Shown: positions 26,608 to 34,903 of the stretch, in pieces
Layout of the letters: each line of letters starts with the position of its first letter
Position numbering within the stretch: position 1 is the stretch's first letter
NCBI GenBank assembly: GCA_030683105.1
Contig: JAUXMZ010000012.1
Span: forward strand, 1 to 64,000
DNA length: 64,000 nucleotides
DNA from: Burkholderiales bacterium
GTDB lineage: Bacteria > Pseudomonadota > Gammaproteobacteria > Burkholderiales > SG8-41
Reading direction: 5' to 3'
Made by a program: the position numbers and the translations under genes
Notes under the pieces: generated by a model
The model's input: the letters and a program-made list of their open reading frames with translations, nothing else
Database searches by the model: none
What the model was told of the DNA's origin: nothing

Positions 26608-28056
26608 ATGAGCCATTCCCCCCGGCTGCTGATTTCGGCTGCGCATAAATCCTCTGGAAAAACAACGCTCAGCATCGGGTTGTGCAGGGCGTTGCGCAAC
26701 CGCGGCGTGGATGTCCAGCCGTTCAAGAAAGGCCCTGACTACATCGATCCCATGTGGTTGTCCGCTGCTGCCGGCAAGGCTTGCCGCAATCTGGATTTCA
26801 ACGTGATGGCGCCTTCAGAGATTTCCGCTTATTTCGAACGCCATGCGGCCGATGCGGATGTTGCGCTTATCGAAGGTAACAAGGGGTTGTACGACGGGCT
26901 CGATCTCGACGGCGGCAACAGCAACGCGGCGCTGGCGACGTTGTTGGGTGCGCCGGTGATGCTGGTCATCGATGCGCGCGGCATGACGCGGGGCATCGCG
27001 CCGCTGATCCTCGGTTTTCAGTCGTTCGACCAAAATATCGATATTGCAGGCGTAATCCTCAATAATCTCGGCGGTGCACGCCACGAGGCCAAGCTGCGCG
27101 CGGTGATCGAGCACTATACCAACGTGCCGGTGATTGGCGCGGTGCATCACGATGCGCGAATAGAAATCATCGAACGCCACCTCGGGCTCATGCCGAACAA
27201 TGAGAGCACTGAGGCTGCGGAGAAAATAGCCGCAATCAGCGGTGCTATAGCAATGCAGGTGGATCTCGATCGCGTGCTTGAGATCTCGGGTTGGCAGCCG
27301 CCTAAGCTTCGCCACATTAGTATGGCAGGGGCTGCTGGTGAGAAACCAGTGCGGGCTGCTGACGTGCGCATTGGCTGGGCACGCGACCGGGCGTTCGGGT
27401 TTTACTATGCCGACGACCTGGAAGCGCTGCAGCAGGCGGGTGCGCTACTGGTGCCGTTAGACACGCTGCGCGATTCCAGGCTGCCGGAGCTCGATGGACT
27501 ATTCATCGGCGGCGGGTTCCCCGAACGATTTATGCTGGAACTGGAGGCGAACGCAGCGCTGCGTGCGGATATCCGGGATGAGGTGCAAAACGGCCTGCCG
27601 GTCTACGCCGAGTGCGGCGGGCTCATGTATCTGGCGCGTAGCATCAGCTGGAACGGCGTGACGCGGCAGATGACAGGTGCGATCCCCGCGGATGTGGTGA
27701 TGCATGACAAGCCGGTGGGCCGCGGGTACGTGCGCCTGCGCGAAACGGACTGTCATCCCTGGCCGCAGCAAGCCGCCACCGGCAGCGAATTACCCGCCCA
27801 CGAATTTCATTACTCGACGCTTGAGAACATCGGTGCCGGCATTACCTTCGGCTACGAAGTGCTGCGCGGGCAGGGCATCGATGGCAGGCGCGACGGCATT
27901 GTATGCCATAACGTGTTTGCCTGTTATGCGCATCTGCGCAGCGTGGGCGCACATAATTGGGCGGAGCGCTTCGTCACGTTCGTGCGGCACGTCAGATCCG
28001 GCAACCGGCAGACCGATACGGCCGCCGCGACGTGCGGGCGTGCAGCGATTTGTTGA
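26608..28056 (+). CDS. dsrN: DsrN siroheme amidase (cobyrinate a,c-diamide synthase-like)
   Basis: A 482-residue CobB/CbiA-like glutamine amidotransferase. The N-terminal ATP-binding domain shows SAAHKSSGKTTLSIGL and KKGPDYIDPMW; the C-terminal class I-like glutaminase domain shows IGGGFPERF, VYAECGGLMYL (nucleophile Cys) and AHEFHYST. DsrN amidates siroheme to give the siro-amide cofactor of Dsr. It lies in its usual place after dsrP. Confidence 0.94.
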   Translation: MSHSPRLLISAAHKSSGKTTLSIGLCRALRNRGVDVQPFKKGPDYIDPMWLSAAAGKACRNLDFNVMAPSEISAYFERHAADADVALIEGNKGLYDGLDLDGGNSNAALATLLGAPVMLVIDARGMTRGIAPLILGFQSFDQNIDIAGVILNNLGGARHEAKLRAVIEHYTNVPVIGAVHHDARIEIIERHLGLMPNNESTEAAEKIAAISGAIAMQVDLDRVLEISGWQPPKLRHISMAGAAGEKPVRAADVRIGWARDRAFGFYYADDLEALQQAGALLVPLDTLRDSRLPELDGLFIGGGFPERFMLELEANAALRADIRDEVQNGLPVYAECGGLMYLARSISWNGVTRQMTGAIPADVVMHDKPVGRGYVRLRETDCHPWPQQAATGSELPAHEFHYSTLENIGAGITFGYEVLRGQGIDGRRDGIVCHNVFACYAHLRSVGAHNWAERFVTFVRHVRSGNRQTDTAAATCGRAAIC

Positions 28057-28070
28057 ACCATGCGCAGAAG

Positions 28071-28421
28071 ATGTGTCTGCAGACCCGAAAGCTCAGAGTT
28101 AACGGCGGCGATGTGGAAACCGATGCCGAAGGCTATTTGCTGCACCTTGACGACTGGTCAGAAGACTTTGCACATGCGCAGGCGCGCGTGGAAGGCCTGC
28201 AGCTCACTGCCGAACATTGGGAGGTCATCCAATTTTTACGCAGTTACTACCAGGAGCACGCTGTGCAAGCGCAAGTGCGCGTGATGATCCGGCATTTCGC
28301 ACAAGCCTGGGGTGCTGAACGCGGCAATAACCACTATCTGCACGAGATTTTTCCCCGCGGCGGTCCGCAGAAACAAGGCAACCGGTTGGCCGGCCTGCTG
28401 CGCACCAAGGGCGAACATTAG
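28071..28421 (+). CDS. DsrC/TusE-family paralogue lacking both functional cysteines
   Basis: About 116 residues that align with DsrC along their length: DAEGYLLHLDDWSEDFA, HWEVIQFLRSYYQEH and GNNHYLHEIFPRGGPQKQ. At the DsrC Cys98 position (KQAC) it has KQG, and the C-terminal arm ends LLRTKGEH with no cysteine; its one Cys is residue 2. It cannot carry sulfur as DsrC does, so a regulatory or binding role is likely; cysteine-poor DsrC relatives have been proposed as regulatory. ATG 28071 is chosen; TTG codons at 28050-28053 overlapping the dsrN stop are possible starts. Confidence 0.85.
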   Translation: MCLQTRKLRVNGGDVETDAEGYLLHLDDWSEDFAHAQARVEGLQLTAEHWEVIQFLRSYYQEHAVQAQVRVMIRHFAQAWGAERGNNHYLHEIFPRGGPQKQGNRLAGLLRTKGEH

Positions 28422-28434
28422 CCGTAACGCAGAC

Positions 28435-28740
28435 ATGATCACGCTTACTCTACAGGCCGCGCAACAGGTTTTTAAGGCGTCTGGACAAACCGGCGATCTG
28501 GGCAGTCCGCTGCGCATCGCCGCGCGCGCCGATACAGATGGCTCGACCCAGTATGGCATGGGCTTTGACGAACAGCGCGAGCACGACATATTGATCCATT
28601 GCGAAGGCGTAACGGTGCTGGTTGCACCGGGCAGTGCTCAGTTGCTCAAAGGGGTGACGCTCGATTACGTCGAACTCAATCCCGGCGAATTCCAGTTTAT
28701 TTTCATACCACCTGTGTCTGCGGGTGATCCAGAAAAATGA
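28435..28740 (+). CDS. dsrR: DsrR, A-type scaffold-like protein without Fe-S cysteines
   Basis: A 101-residue IscA/ErpA-fold protein. The fold-typical GSPLRIAAR, YGMGFDEQREHD and VAPGSAQLLKGVTLDYVE segments are present, but the three conserved cluster cysteines (including the CGCG end) are missing; only one Cys remains (IHCEGV). This matches DsrR, which in known sulfur oxidisers affects dsr expression instead of building clusters. It overlaps the next gene by four bases. Confidence 0.9.
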   Translation: MITLTLQAAQQVFKASGQTGDLGSPLRIAARADTDGSTQYGMGFDEQREHDILIHCEGVTVLVAPGSAQLLKGVTLDYVELNPGEFQFIFIPPVSAGDPEK

Positions 28741-30176
28741 ATTTTGACCTGATTGTCATCGGCAGCGGACCGGGCGGATACAAGGCCGCGTTGACTGCGG
28801 CCCACCTGGGTGCAAAAGTCGCGCTCGTGGAAAAAGCGCTGCCCGGCGGCACCTGCCTGAATCAGGGCTGCATTCCGAAGAAGACGCTGCTGCATCTGGC
28901 GACACTGATTGAAGACGTGAACAACCTGCAGGATCGTGGACTTGTCGGCAGAGTGCGCGGAGATTTTAATACCGCGATAGCGCACAAGAACGCTGTAGTC
29001 GCCGGCATCCGTGACAATTTTTCGATATGGCTCAGACGCCTCGGCGTGCAGGTGTTTGCGGCCGAGGCGCGACTGCTCGGCGGACAGCGCGTCGAATTGC
29101 GTTCGTGCCCGAACGATGCGACGCCTGCCAGGGTGCTGCAGGCCGGGCGCATCATTCTTGCTGCCGGTTCCGCACCGCTGCAGCTCGCCACCTGTCCAAC
29201 TGACGGCGAGCGCATCCTGAATTCGCGCGATTTCATGATGAATCTGTCGCAACTGCCGGAGTCAGTGCTGTGCATCGGCGGCGGCGCGGTCGGCGTCGAA
29301 CTCGGATTCCTGCTGCACCAGTTCGGCTCGCGCGTTTGCATTGTCGAGCAGCACAGCCGGTTGCTCGACCGGCCGCGCATCCCGGAGCGGGCAAGCGCCA
29401 TGCTGGAGCGCAAGTTTGCGCGAATTGGCATCGAGGTGCACAAGAACGCATCAATGGCGGATTATGCCGTGGCACACGACGGAATCAAGGTGAATCTCAG
29501 CGATGGCTTTAGCGGTACATTTGAAAAAATTCTGGTCGCGGTTGGCCGGAAACCGCAGATTGACGGACTCGGGCTGCGAGAAGCCGGTGTTGCGGTGAAC
29601 GCCGATGGATTCGTGCAGGTGTCAGAGTACCTGGAGACCAGCGCCGCGGGCATTTACGCGATCGGCGACTTGAAGCCTGGTCCGATGACGGCGAATGCCG
29701 CTTTGCACGATGCCAAGATCGCTGCGGGCAACGCGATCAACGGCAACCAGATGCGCGCGAATTACCACAAAGTTCCGGTAGTCATTGATTCAGCACTGGA
29801 AATAGCCGCGGTCGGGCTTACCGAAGACCTCGCTGAAGCCGCCGGGTTCGATGCTGATGTGGCGATGTCGAGTCTCGGCGGATCGGGCAAGGCTCGCGCC
29901 CGGCACGATTTTGAGGGTTTTATCGAGGTCGTGCACGATGCCGAAACGGGACAGTTGCTCGGTGGCTGCATTGTCGGCCCCGAGGCTGGCGAGCAAATTC
30001 ACATGCTCGCGGCAGCGTGCCAGTCGGCGCGCGGTTTGTGGTTTCTCCGGGATATGAGCTACAGCCACCCGTCATGGTGCGAGGAACTCGAGGCGGCAGT
30101 TGATCCTTACGCAGCAGAACTGGGGCGGTCACACAAAACCATTTTTACACCTGGCATTTTTGCCGGACACAGGTAA
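28737..30176 (+). CDS. lpdA: dihydrolipoamide dehydrogenase-like flavoprotein disulfide reductase
   Basis: A 479-residue flavoprotein: FAD motif VIGSGPGGYKAAL, redox-active pair GGTCLNQGCIPKK (Cys44 and Cys49), NAD motif CIGGGAVGVELGF, second FAD motif YAIGDLKPGPM and a C-terminal SYSHPSWCEEL, where classical enzymes have HPTLSE. The His and Glu of the catalytic dyad are kept; Cys replaces Ser. In sulfur oxidisers, LpdA-type enzymes accompany lipoate-binding proteins in the sHdr path, but none is seen here. ATGA overlap with dsrR ties it to the dsr transcript. Confidence 0.88.
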   Translation: MNFDLIVIGSGPGGYKAALTAAHLGAKVALVEKALPGGTCLNQGCIPKKTLLHLATLIEDVNNLQDRGLVGRVRGDFNTAIAHKNAVVAGIRDNFSIWLRRLGVQVFAAEARLLGGQRVELRSCPNDATPARVLQAGRIILAAGSAPLQLATCPTDGERILNSRDFMMNLSQLPESVLCIGGGAVGVELGFLLHQFGSRVCIVEQHSRLLDRPRIPERASAMLERKFARIGIEVHKNASMADYAVAHDGIKVNLSDGFSGTFEKILVAVGRKPQIDGLGLREAGVAVNADGFVQVSEYLETSAAGIYAIGDLKPGPMTANAALHDAKIAAGNAINGNQMRANYHKVPVVIDSALEIAAVGLTEDLAEAAGFDADVAMSSLGGSGKARARHDFEGFIEVVHDAETGQLLGGCIVGPEAGEQIHMLAAACQSARGLWFLRDMSYSHPSWCEELEAAVDPYAAELGRSHKTIFTPGIFAGHR

Positions 30177-30253
30177 GGGTGGATGGTCCGTCCCGTAACT
30201 GGACCGCATAAAAGAGTTGCTACAGTCGTTCATTATTTATGAAAAGGGTGATC

Positions 30254-31093
30254 ATGATAAATTCCCGCCCTGGTTTTTTGAAACCTTCCCCGCAGCATGT
30301 ACCAGCGCAACGTGGCGCGGTATATCTGGTCGGTGCCGGCCCGGGCAATCCCGAGCTGCTCACGCTGCGCGCGGCACGGTTGCTGCAGCAGGCAGACGTT
30401 GTGATATACGACAATCTCGTCGCGCCAGCGATCCTGGATCTCGCGAACGCGGCGGCCGAACGCGTTTATGTCGGAAAGCGCAGCGGTCTTCACACCATGC
30501 CGCAGCAGTCGATCAGCGATTTGCTGGTCAAATACGCGCGTCAGCACAAGCGGGTGGTGCGGTTAAAAGGAGGGGATCCGTTCATTTTTGGCCGCGGGGG
30601 CGAGGAAATAGAAACGCTGGCAAGCCGGGGAATTCCGTTCGAGGTCGTGCCGGGCATCACGGCGGCTGCGGGAGTTGCCGCGTACGCCGGCATCCCGTTG
30701 ACGCACCGTGATCACGCGCAATCCTGTGTTTTCGTTACCGGCCATCTGAAGGACGGCAGCATGAATCTGGATTGGGAGGCGCTGGCACGCCCGAACCAGA
30801 CGGTGGTGATCTACATGGGATTGCCCGGATTGCCGACATTGTGCGCAGAGCTTGTCGCACACGGGCTCGCCGCATCGACGCCGGCCGCGATTGTGCAGCA
30901 GGGCACAACTGACAGCCAGCGGGTGTTAACCGGCACGCTTCAAACGCTGCCGGCAATCGCCGCTGCGGCACAACTGGCGCCACCCACACTGATCATCATT
31001 GGCAGTGTCGTCAGCCTGCGGGATAAGCTGGCGTGGTTCGAGGCAGAAAATAAACAGCAGGAATCTGCCGTGCTTGAAAAACAGCACAGATGA
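30254..31093 (+). CDS. cobA: uroporphyrinogen-III C-methyltransferase (SUMT) for siroheme
   Basis: About 279 residues. SUMT motifs are [67 protein letters not shown] (residues about 136-157) and ATPPTL-like [13 protein letters not shown]. It methylates uroporphyrinogen III to precorrin-2, the entry to siroheme needed by DsrAB. An AAGGG sits 7-8 bases before ATG 30254; an earlier in-frame ATG at 30239 is possible. It ends the dsr-linked run and is convergent with the response regulator. Confidence 0.94.
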   Translation: MINSRPGFLKPSPQHVPAQRGAVYLVGAGPGNPELLTLRAARLLQQADVVIYDNLVAPAILDLANAAAERVYVGKRSGLHTMPQQSISDLLVKYARQHKRVVRLKGGDPFIFGRGGEEIETLASRGIPFEVVPGITAAAGVAAYAGIPLTHRDHAQSCVFVTGHLKDGSMNLDWEALARPNQTVVIYMGLPGLPTLCAELVAHGLAASTPAAIVQQGTTDSQRVLTGTLQTLPAIAAAAQLAPPTLIIIGSVVSLRDKLAWFEAENKQQESAVLEKQHR

Positions 31094-31130
31094 ACTCCCG
31101 GCGACGGGGTTCCCGGGCGGGATAGAAAGA

Positions 31131-31799
31131 CTAGCTGCCCGAAGGCGTGTGCGGTCCAGCGAGCCTGCGCTCGACGGCAAACACCGCGGCCTCGACGCGT
31201 GATGACAGGTTGAGCTTGCTCAGTATGTGCCGGACGTGCATTTTGACCGTGTCCGTGCTGATGTTCAGTTCACGCGCAATGATTTTATTGCTCTGGCCTT
31301 GCGCGAGATGCGACAGAATCTCACGTTCACGCTGCGTGAGCTGATCCATCAGAGAACCGGTGCCGTCGCGCTTGTTATCGAGCAGACTGACCAGTTTGGC
31401 GGTCATTGCCGCCGCCACCACGGTTTCGCCACGCGCGGCACGCTGCACCGCGTCGACCACTTCATCGGGCTCCATGTCCTTGAGCAGATAGCCGCGGGCG
31501 CCGGCGCGCAACGCATTGGCGAGGTCTTCCTCGGCGTTGCTTACTGTCAACAGCAGGGTGGGGATGTCTATCCCCTCCTGGCGCATCTGTTTCAGGAGCG
31601 TCGTCCCGTCGCCCGGAGGCATGTGCAGGTCGAGGATGGCAACGTCGGGCTTCAGCTCTTTTAGCAGTCGTCGCGCCTCGTCCGGATTGCCCGTTATGCC
31701 TACGACCTTGATGATGCCATCGCGTTCCAAAAGCTCCGCCAAGCCCTTGCGAAACAGCGTATGGTCATCGACCAGAACGATGCGGATCGGAGGCGTCAT
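31131..31799 (-). CDS. NarL/FixJ-family response regulator
   Basis: A 222-residue regulator: receiver domain (1-125) with DDHTLFRKGL, phosphoacceptor Asp57 in VAILDLHMPPGDG and the LLKDMEPDEV lysine, then a LuxR/GerE helix-turn-helix (about 150-215) with LTQREREILSHLAQGQSNKIIARELNIS (residues 155-182). It resembles NarL of the nitrate/nitrite-type system. It overlaps the kinase gene stop by four bases and is its cognate partner. No nitrate-reductase gene is in the window, so the target genes are open. Confidence 0.93.
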   Translation of the reverse strand: MTPPIRIVLVDDHTLFRKGLAELLERDGIIKVVGITGNPDEARRLLKELKPDVAILDLHMPPGDGTTLLKQMRQEGIDIPTLLLTVSNAEEDLANALRAGARGYLLKDMEPDEVVDAVQRAARGETVVAAAMTAKLVSLLDNKRDGTGSLMDQLTQREREILSHLAQGQSNKIIARELNISTDTVKMHVRHILSKLNLSSRVEAAVFAVERRLAGPHTPSGS

Positions 31800-32998
31800 G
31801 CTTTTACCGGCCTGCGCTGGCCAGACACGGGGAATTTAAGTTGAATCCGGGTGCCTTCGCCGGCCTGGCTGGCAACGTCAATGCTGCCGCCGAGCCGTTG
31901 CGCGCGTTCACGCATGATATTCATCCCGAGACGCATGCCGATTCCGGTGTTGCCGGGTCCGGTCAAACCTATTCCGTCGTCGTTTATCGTCACCATGTAC
32001 TGATCAGCTGTCATATCAGCACAGATGCGCACCTGGCGCGCCCGTGCGTGCTTGGATACGTTGGCCAAAGCCTCCTGGACGATATGGAATACCTGAACTT
32101 CCTGATCGGGTGTGAGGTTCATGTCGGGAACCCGGTTCACGAACGCGGCCTTGATCCCGGACAGCCTGGAGAAGTTGTCGGCCACGTCCTGCAGCGCAGG
32201 GATCAATCCGCGCGGATCCATGCGGTGGCGAAACTGGGTCAGCAACTCGCGCAGCCGTGAATAGGCCGATTCCATGGCATCGTCCACTTCGCCCAGATAT
32301 TTTTTTGCGAGAGGGTCGTCTCCGGTATTGATGGCTTCATTAAGAAAAGCCAGGCGCATTTTCATGTAGGCCAGCGTTTGCGCAAGAGAGTCGTGAATTT
32401 CATTGGCCAGCATCTGACGTTCGCTCATCAGCGTGATACGGATGTTTTCACGCGTCAGCCGGGCGTTCTCGAGCGCCATGCCCAGGTGCTCGCTGATCGA
32501 ACTGAACAGCAGGGAAACATCGTCTGGCACCGGATTGTCACCTGACAGAAACAGGTTGTAGACTCCCATGATCCGGCCTTTGTTGCGCAACGGGATGGCG
32601 ATGACGCGTTTGCAGGTATCGCCGAAATACGCAAGCGCGGTATTTTCCCGGCACACCGAAGTTTCTGCGGATTCGATCGTCTGTGTATGCGCTGCCTTGC
32701 CGCATATGCCGCATTCGAGCGGGACATATTGCTCGCGCTCTATCACTTCCTGCGGCAGGCCGATGGCGCCAACCAGTCTCAGGTGAGTGCCGTCGGGGGT
32801 CGCCACCCGCACGGCACCCCCGATAGCGCCGGCAAGCTTGACCATGGTGCTGAGAAACCGCTCGAGCAAGTCCTCGAGATCGCTGTCGGTGCTCAGACTG
32901 GTCGTGATTTCGGACAGGGCGCGCAGAGCCGGTATCTTGTAACCGCCATGCTCGCGCGCGGCTGTATCTGCGTCAGTCAAATTGTCGTCACGTTCCAT
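31796..32998 (-). CDS. NarX-like soluble sensor histidine kinase with GAF domain
   Basis: A 400-residue cytoplasmic kinase: GAF domain (about 35-180), HisKA_3 dimerisation segment with LANEIHDSLAQTLAYMKMRL region (His202) and HATPase (about 290-390; NDDGIGLTGPGNTGIGMRL). The GAF domain has a cysteine set, Cys96, Cys99 and Cys116 plus Cys129 (ECGICG and VCREN), recalling the cysteine cluster of NarX. No membrane helix or periplasmic sensor is seen, so the signal is intracellular, perhaps redox. ATG 32998 is preferred to TTG 33007. Confidence 0.92.
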   Translation of the reverse strand: MERDDNLTDADTAAREHGGYKIPALRALSEITTSLSTDSDLEDLLERFLSTMVKLAGAIGGAVRVATPDGTHLRLVGAIGLPQEVIEREQYVPLECGICGKAAHTQTIESAETSVCRENTALAYFGDTCKRVIAIPLRNKGRIMGVYNLFLSGDNPVPDDVSLLFSSISEHLGMALENARLTRENIRITLMSERQMLANEIHDSLAQTLAYMKMRLAFLNEAINTGDDPLAKKYLGEVDDAMESAYSRLRELLTQFRHRMDPRGLIPALQDVADNFSRLSGIKAAFVNRVPDMNLTPDQEVQVFHIVQEALANVSKHARARQVRICADMTADQYMVTINDDGIGLTGPGNTGIGMRLGMNIMRERAQRLGGSIDVASQAGEGTRIQLKFPVSGQRRPVKA

Positions 32999-33365
32999 GT
33001 GCACCAACCAAGAGATTTGTTCCTGTGTTTAGCGTTTAAACGTACCAGCTTGCGATCCATTCACAGGGATCATACACAATATTACAGCGGCAAAGGCGGG
33101 TGAGAGTGCTGCCGGGGGCATGGCTGTCGCCGTGAATGCGCGCATACGCGGTATCCCGGAAGGGCGGGATTCAACCAGTTTCGATCGCCATTACGACATT
33201 ACCAACAGCGGCGACCTGCTAGATAAGGTTACATACGCAGGAAATTTACAGGGCGGCCGGCCGGGAAGGAAGTCGCACCGGTTGAAGATGCGGCTCCTTC
33301 GGGCACGGAGTGATGCTGTACTGTGGTTTAGCGACCATGTGGCAAGCGGGTCGCGTTACCCAGGT
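32999..33365. other. intergenic region upstream of the NarX-like gene
   Basis: About 367 bases. The perfect palindrome CGTTTAAACG (33033-33042) and the inverted pair GATCC/GGATC (about 33052-33070) lie 35-70 bases before the kinase start and are candidate control sites. The remainder, towards the rhodanese stop, shows no convincing gene. Confidence 0.45.
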
Positions 33366-34388
33366 TTACTTCTTGGCCGCGAGTTCCTCTATCCTTTTTT
33401 CAAACGCATCCAGCCGTCTGAGCGCGGCGTTGACTTTCACGAAGTCAAAGTAAGTCACGTTGTTGGCCGGCAGGTCGGGGTTCGCGCCATAGATGATCCA
33501 TGAATCGTCGTAGTTGCGGACCTTCTGATACCCCGCTTCCCGCAGCACGGCGTAGGTCTGGGTTGAACGGATGCCGGTCTGACAGTAGGCCACCACCTCT
33601 TTCTTGGGGTCCACCCCCTTGTAGAGTTCCCTGATCGCTGCCGTGTCCTTCAGGGCCATGCCCTCGCGGTCTTTGACCGTCTTCTCGGCCAGCTTTTTCG
33701 CCGCATCCGGATCCTTCCAGGCTTGCTCATAAGGGATATTGACATGGTTGGCGGCCGCGATGTACCCGCCGCGCACGGAGCGGATGTCCTCTCCGGCGTA
33801 TTCCTTCACGGTGCGCGAATCGAGGAACTGGATTTCCTTGTTCTGCAGGTTTTTCTTGACGTAGTCCGTCGTCGCTATGAGGTCCGCGCGCAACTTGGCA
33901 GTGAACTGCGCGGCCGGGAGTTTGCGCGCCTCGTTCGTCAACGGGTGCTTGCCCGCCGTCCAATCGTCGAAGCCGCCGTGATACACCTTGGCTTTCGGGG
34001 CACCCAGGTACTCGAGGATCCAGAAAACCAAGTCGGGGCCAGTGTCGGCTTTGGTGCCGTACACGATGATTTCACTTTCGCGTGTCAGCCCGGCATCGCC
34101 CAGAATCTTCTCAAGCTTGTTCACCGGCAGGATGCGCCCGTCTACGCCCCGCAGGCCATCCCGCGCATTCTTCTCGCCGAGAACAATGGCGCCCGGTATG
34201 AGTCCCTTCTTGTAATCCGACGCCGCGCGTGCATCGACCAGGATTACGCCGGGTTTGTCCTTGTTCTTGAGAACGTAGTCCGTCTCTACTATCACATGAT
34301 GGGCGTTGACCACCCCAATCCAGCCAGTCATAACAAGACCGGCCAGCAGCCCTGCGCTGCAGATACCCCATGGGCGCCGCTTATCCAT
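33366..34388 (-). CDS. periplasmic two-domain rhodanese (thiosulfate sulfurtransferase-like)
   Basis: A 340-residue exported protein with signal peptide (SAGLLAGLVMTGWIGVVNA) and two rhodanese domains. The N-terminal one lacks a cysteine at the active loop (VYGTKADTG), and the C-terminal one has the active loop AYCQTGIRS with Cys269, the usual division. A C-terminal coiled tail (RRLDAFEKRIEELAAKK) follows. A GGAGGAG site precedes ATG 34388, so the ATG at 34400 is not used. Likely transfers sulfane sulfur from thiosulfate or polysulfide in the periplasm. The small regulator gene lies just upstream in the same direction. Confidence 0.92.
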   Translation of the reverse strand: MDKRRPWGICSAGLLAGLVMTGWIGVVNAHHVIVETDYVLKNKDKPGVILVDARAASDYKKGLIPGAIVLGEKNARDGLRGVDGRILPVNKLEKILGDAGLTRESEIIVYGTKADTGPDLVFWILEYLGAPKAKVYHGGFDDWTAGKHPLTNEARKLPAAQFTAKLRADLIATTDYVKKNLQNKEIQFLDSRTVKEYAGEDIRSVRGGYIAAANHVNIPYEQAWKDPDAAKKLAEKTVKDREGMALKDTAAIRELYKGVDPKKEVVAYCQTGIRSTQTYAVLREAGYQKVRNYDDSWIIYGANPDLPANNVTYFDFVKVNAALRRLDAFEKRIEELAAKK

Positions 34389-34517
34389 AATCTCCTCCAT
34401 CTGCTGTCATGTTTTGCCACGCCTCCGACGCTTATCTGCAATTCCTGTAACCGGAGGCAACCTTTGCCAACCACAACCGTACTGCTGGCCTGCCGCCAGG
34501 ACGAGCTTAATTCAACT

Positions 34518-34742
34518 TCAACGCTTGCGACCGGCGGGCCGGGAAACCGGGCCGCCTTGCTGGAACTCCTGTAACCTGCGCTCGATCTCTGCTACTGGAT
34601 AACGGCGGCGTCCCCCGGGTGTAAGCAGGCAAGGCAGCTTCTCATCGCGCGCCCAGCGGCTGACGGTATTGGGGACAACCTCAAACATCCGCGCCACCTC
34701 CGCCCGGGTGAAAAAACTCTTGTATTTGTGTGATACCTTCAC
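34518..34742 (-). CDS. BldC/MerR-like small helix-turn-helix regulator
   Basis: A 74-residue DNA-binding protein: FFTRAEVARMFEVVPNTVSRWA is a winged-helix HTH and CLLTPGGRRRYPVAEIERRLQ is the wing and third helix of the BldC/excisionase family. The start is GTG. It lies between the rhodanese gene (same strand) and the divergent GT2 gene, near one palindrome at 34853 and a GTTAACTCTA site at 34827, so it is a candidate regulator of either. That link is inference. Confidence 0.85.
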   Translation of the reverse strand: MKVSHKYKSFFTRAEVARMFEVVPNTVSRWARDEKLPCLLTPGGRRRYPVAEIERRLQEFQQGGPVSRPAGRKR

Positions 34743-34826
34743 CGCATCCGCCTAGGCGCGATATGGTTTTCTGGTTAATGTATCAAACATTCTAATTTGG
34801 ATGCCATCGGTTACTTTGTGTTATAT

Positions 34827-34837
34827 AGTTAACTCTA
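34827..34837. promoter_or_regulatory. AGTTAACTCTA motif (copy 1)
   Basis: AGTTAACTCTA, around the palindromic core GTTAAC, lies in the divergent region between the BldC-like gene and the GT2 gene. The same word occurs at 53919-53929 and, with one change, at 53890-53900 upstream of cydAB. ATTCTAATTT also appears next to both places. Confidence 0.4.
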
Positions 34838-34852
34838 CGCACATATCAAAGG

Positions 34853-34874
34853 AAATGATGCATTTGCATCATTT
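34853..34874. promoter_or_regulatory. 22-bp palindromic operator candidate (copy 1)
   Basis: Perfect arms AAATGATGCA and TGCATCATTT around a TT centre, 30 bases before the GT2 start. An identical copy is at 45980-46001 at the other end of the island. Confidence 0.75.
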
Positions 34875-34903
34875 TCAGGCCAAGGTTTGTCGAGAAGGGG
34901 AAC

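Noticed and set aside
33120..33503. 127-codon plus-strand frame between the kinase and rhodanese genes
   Set aside because: It overlaps the 3' end of the rhodanese gene by over 130 bases on the other strand, has no ribosome site and no family-like pattern.
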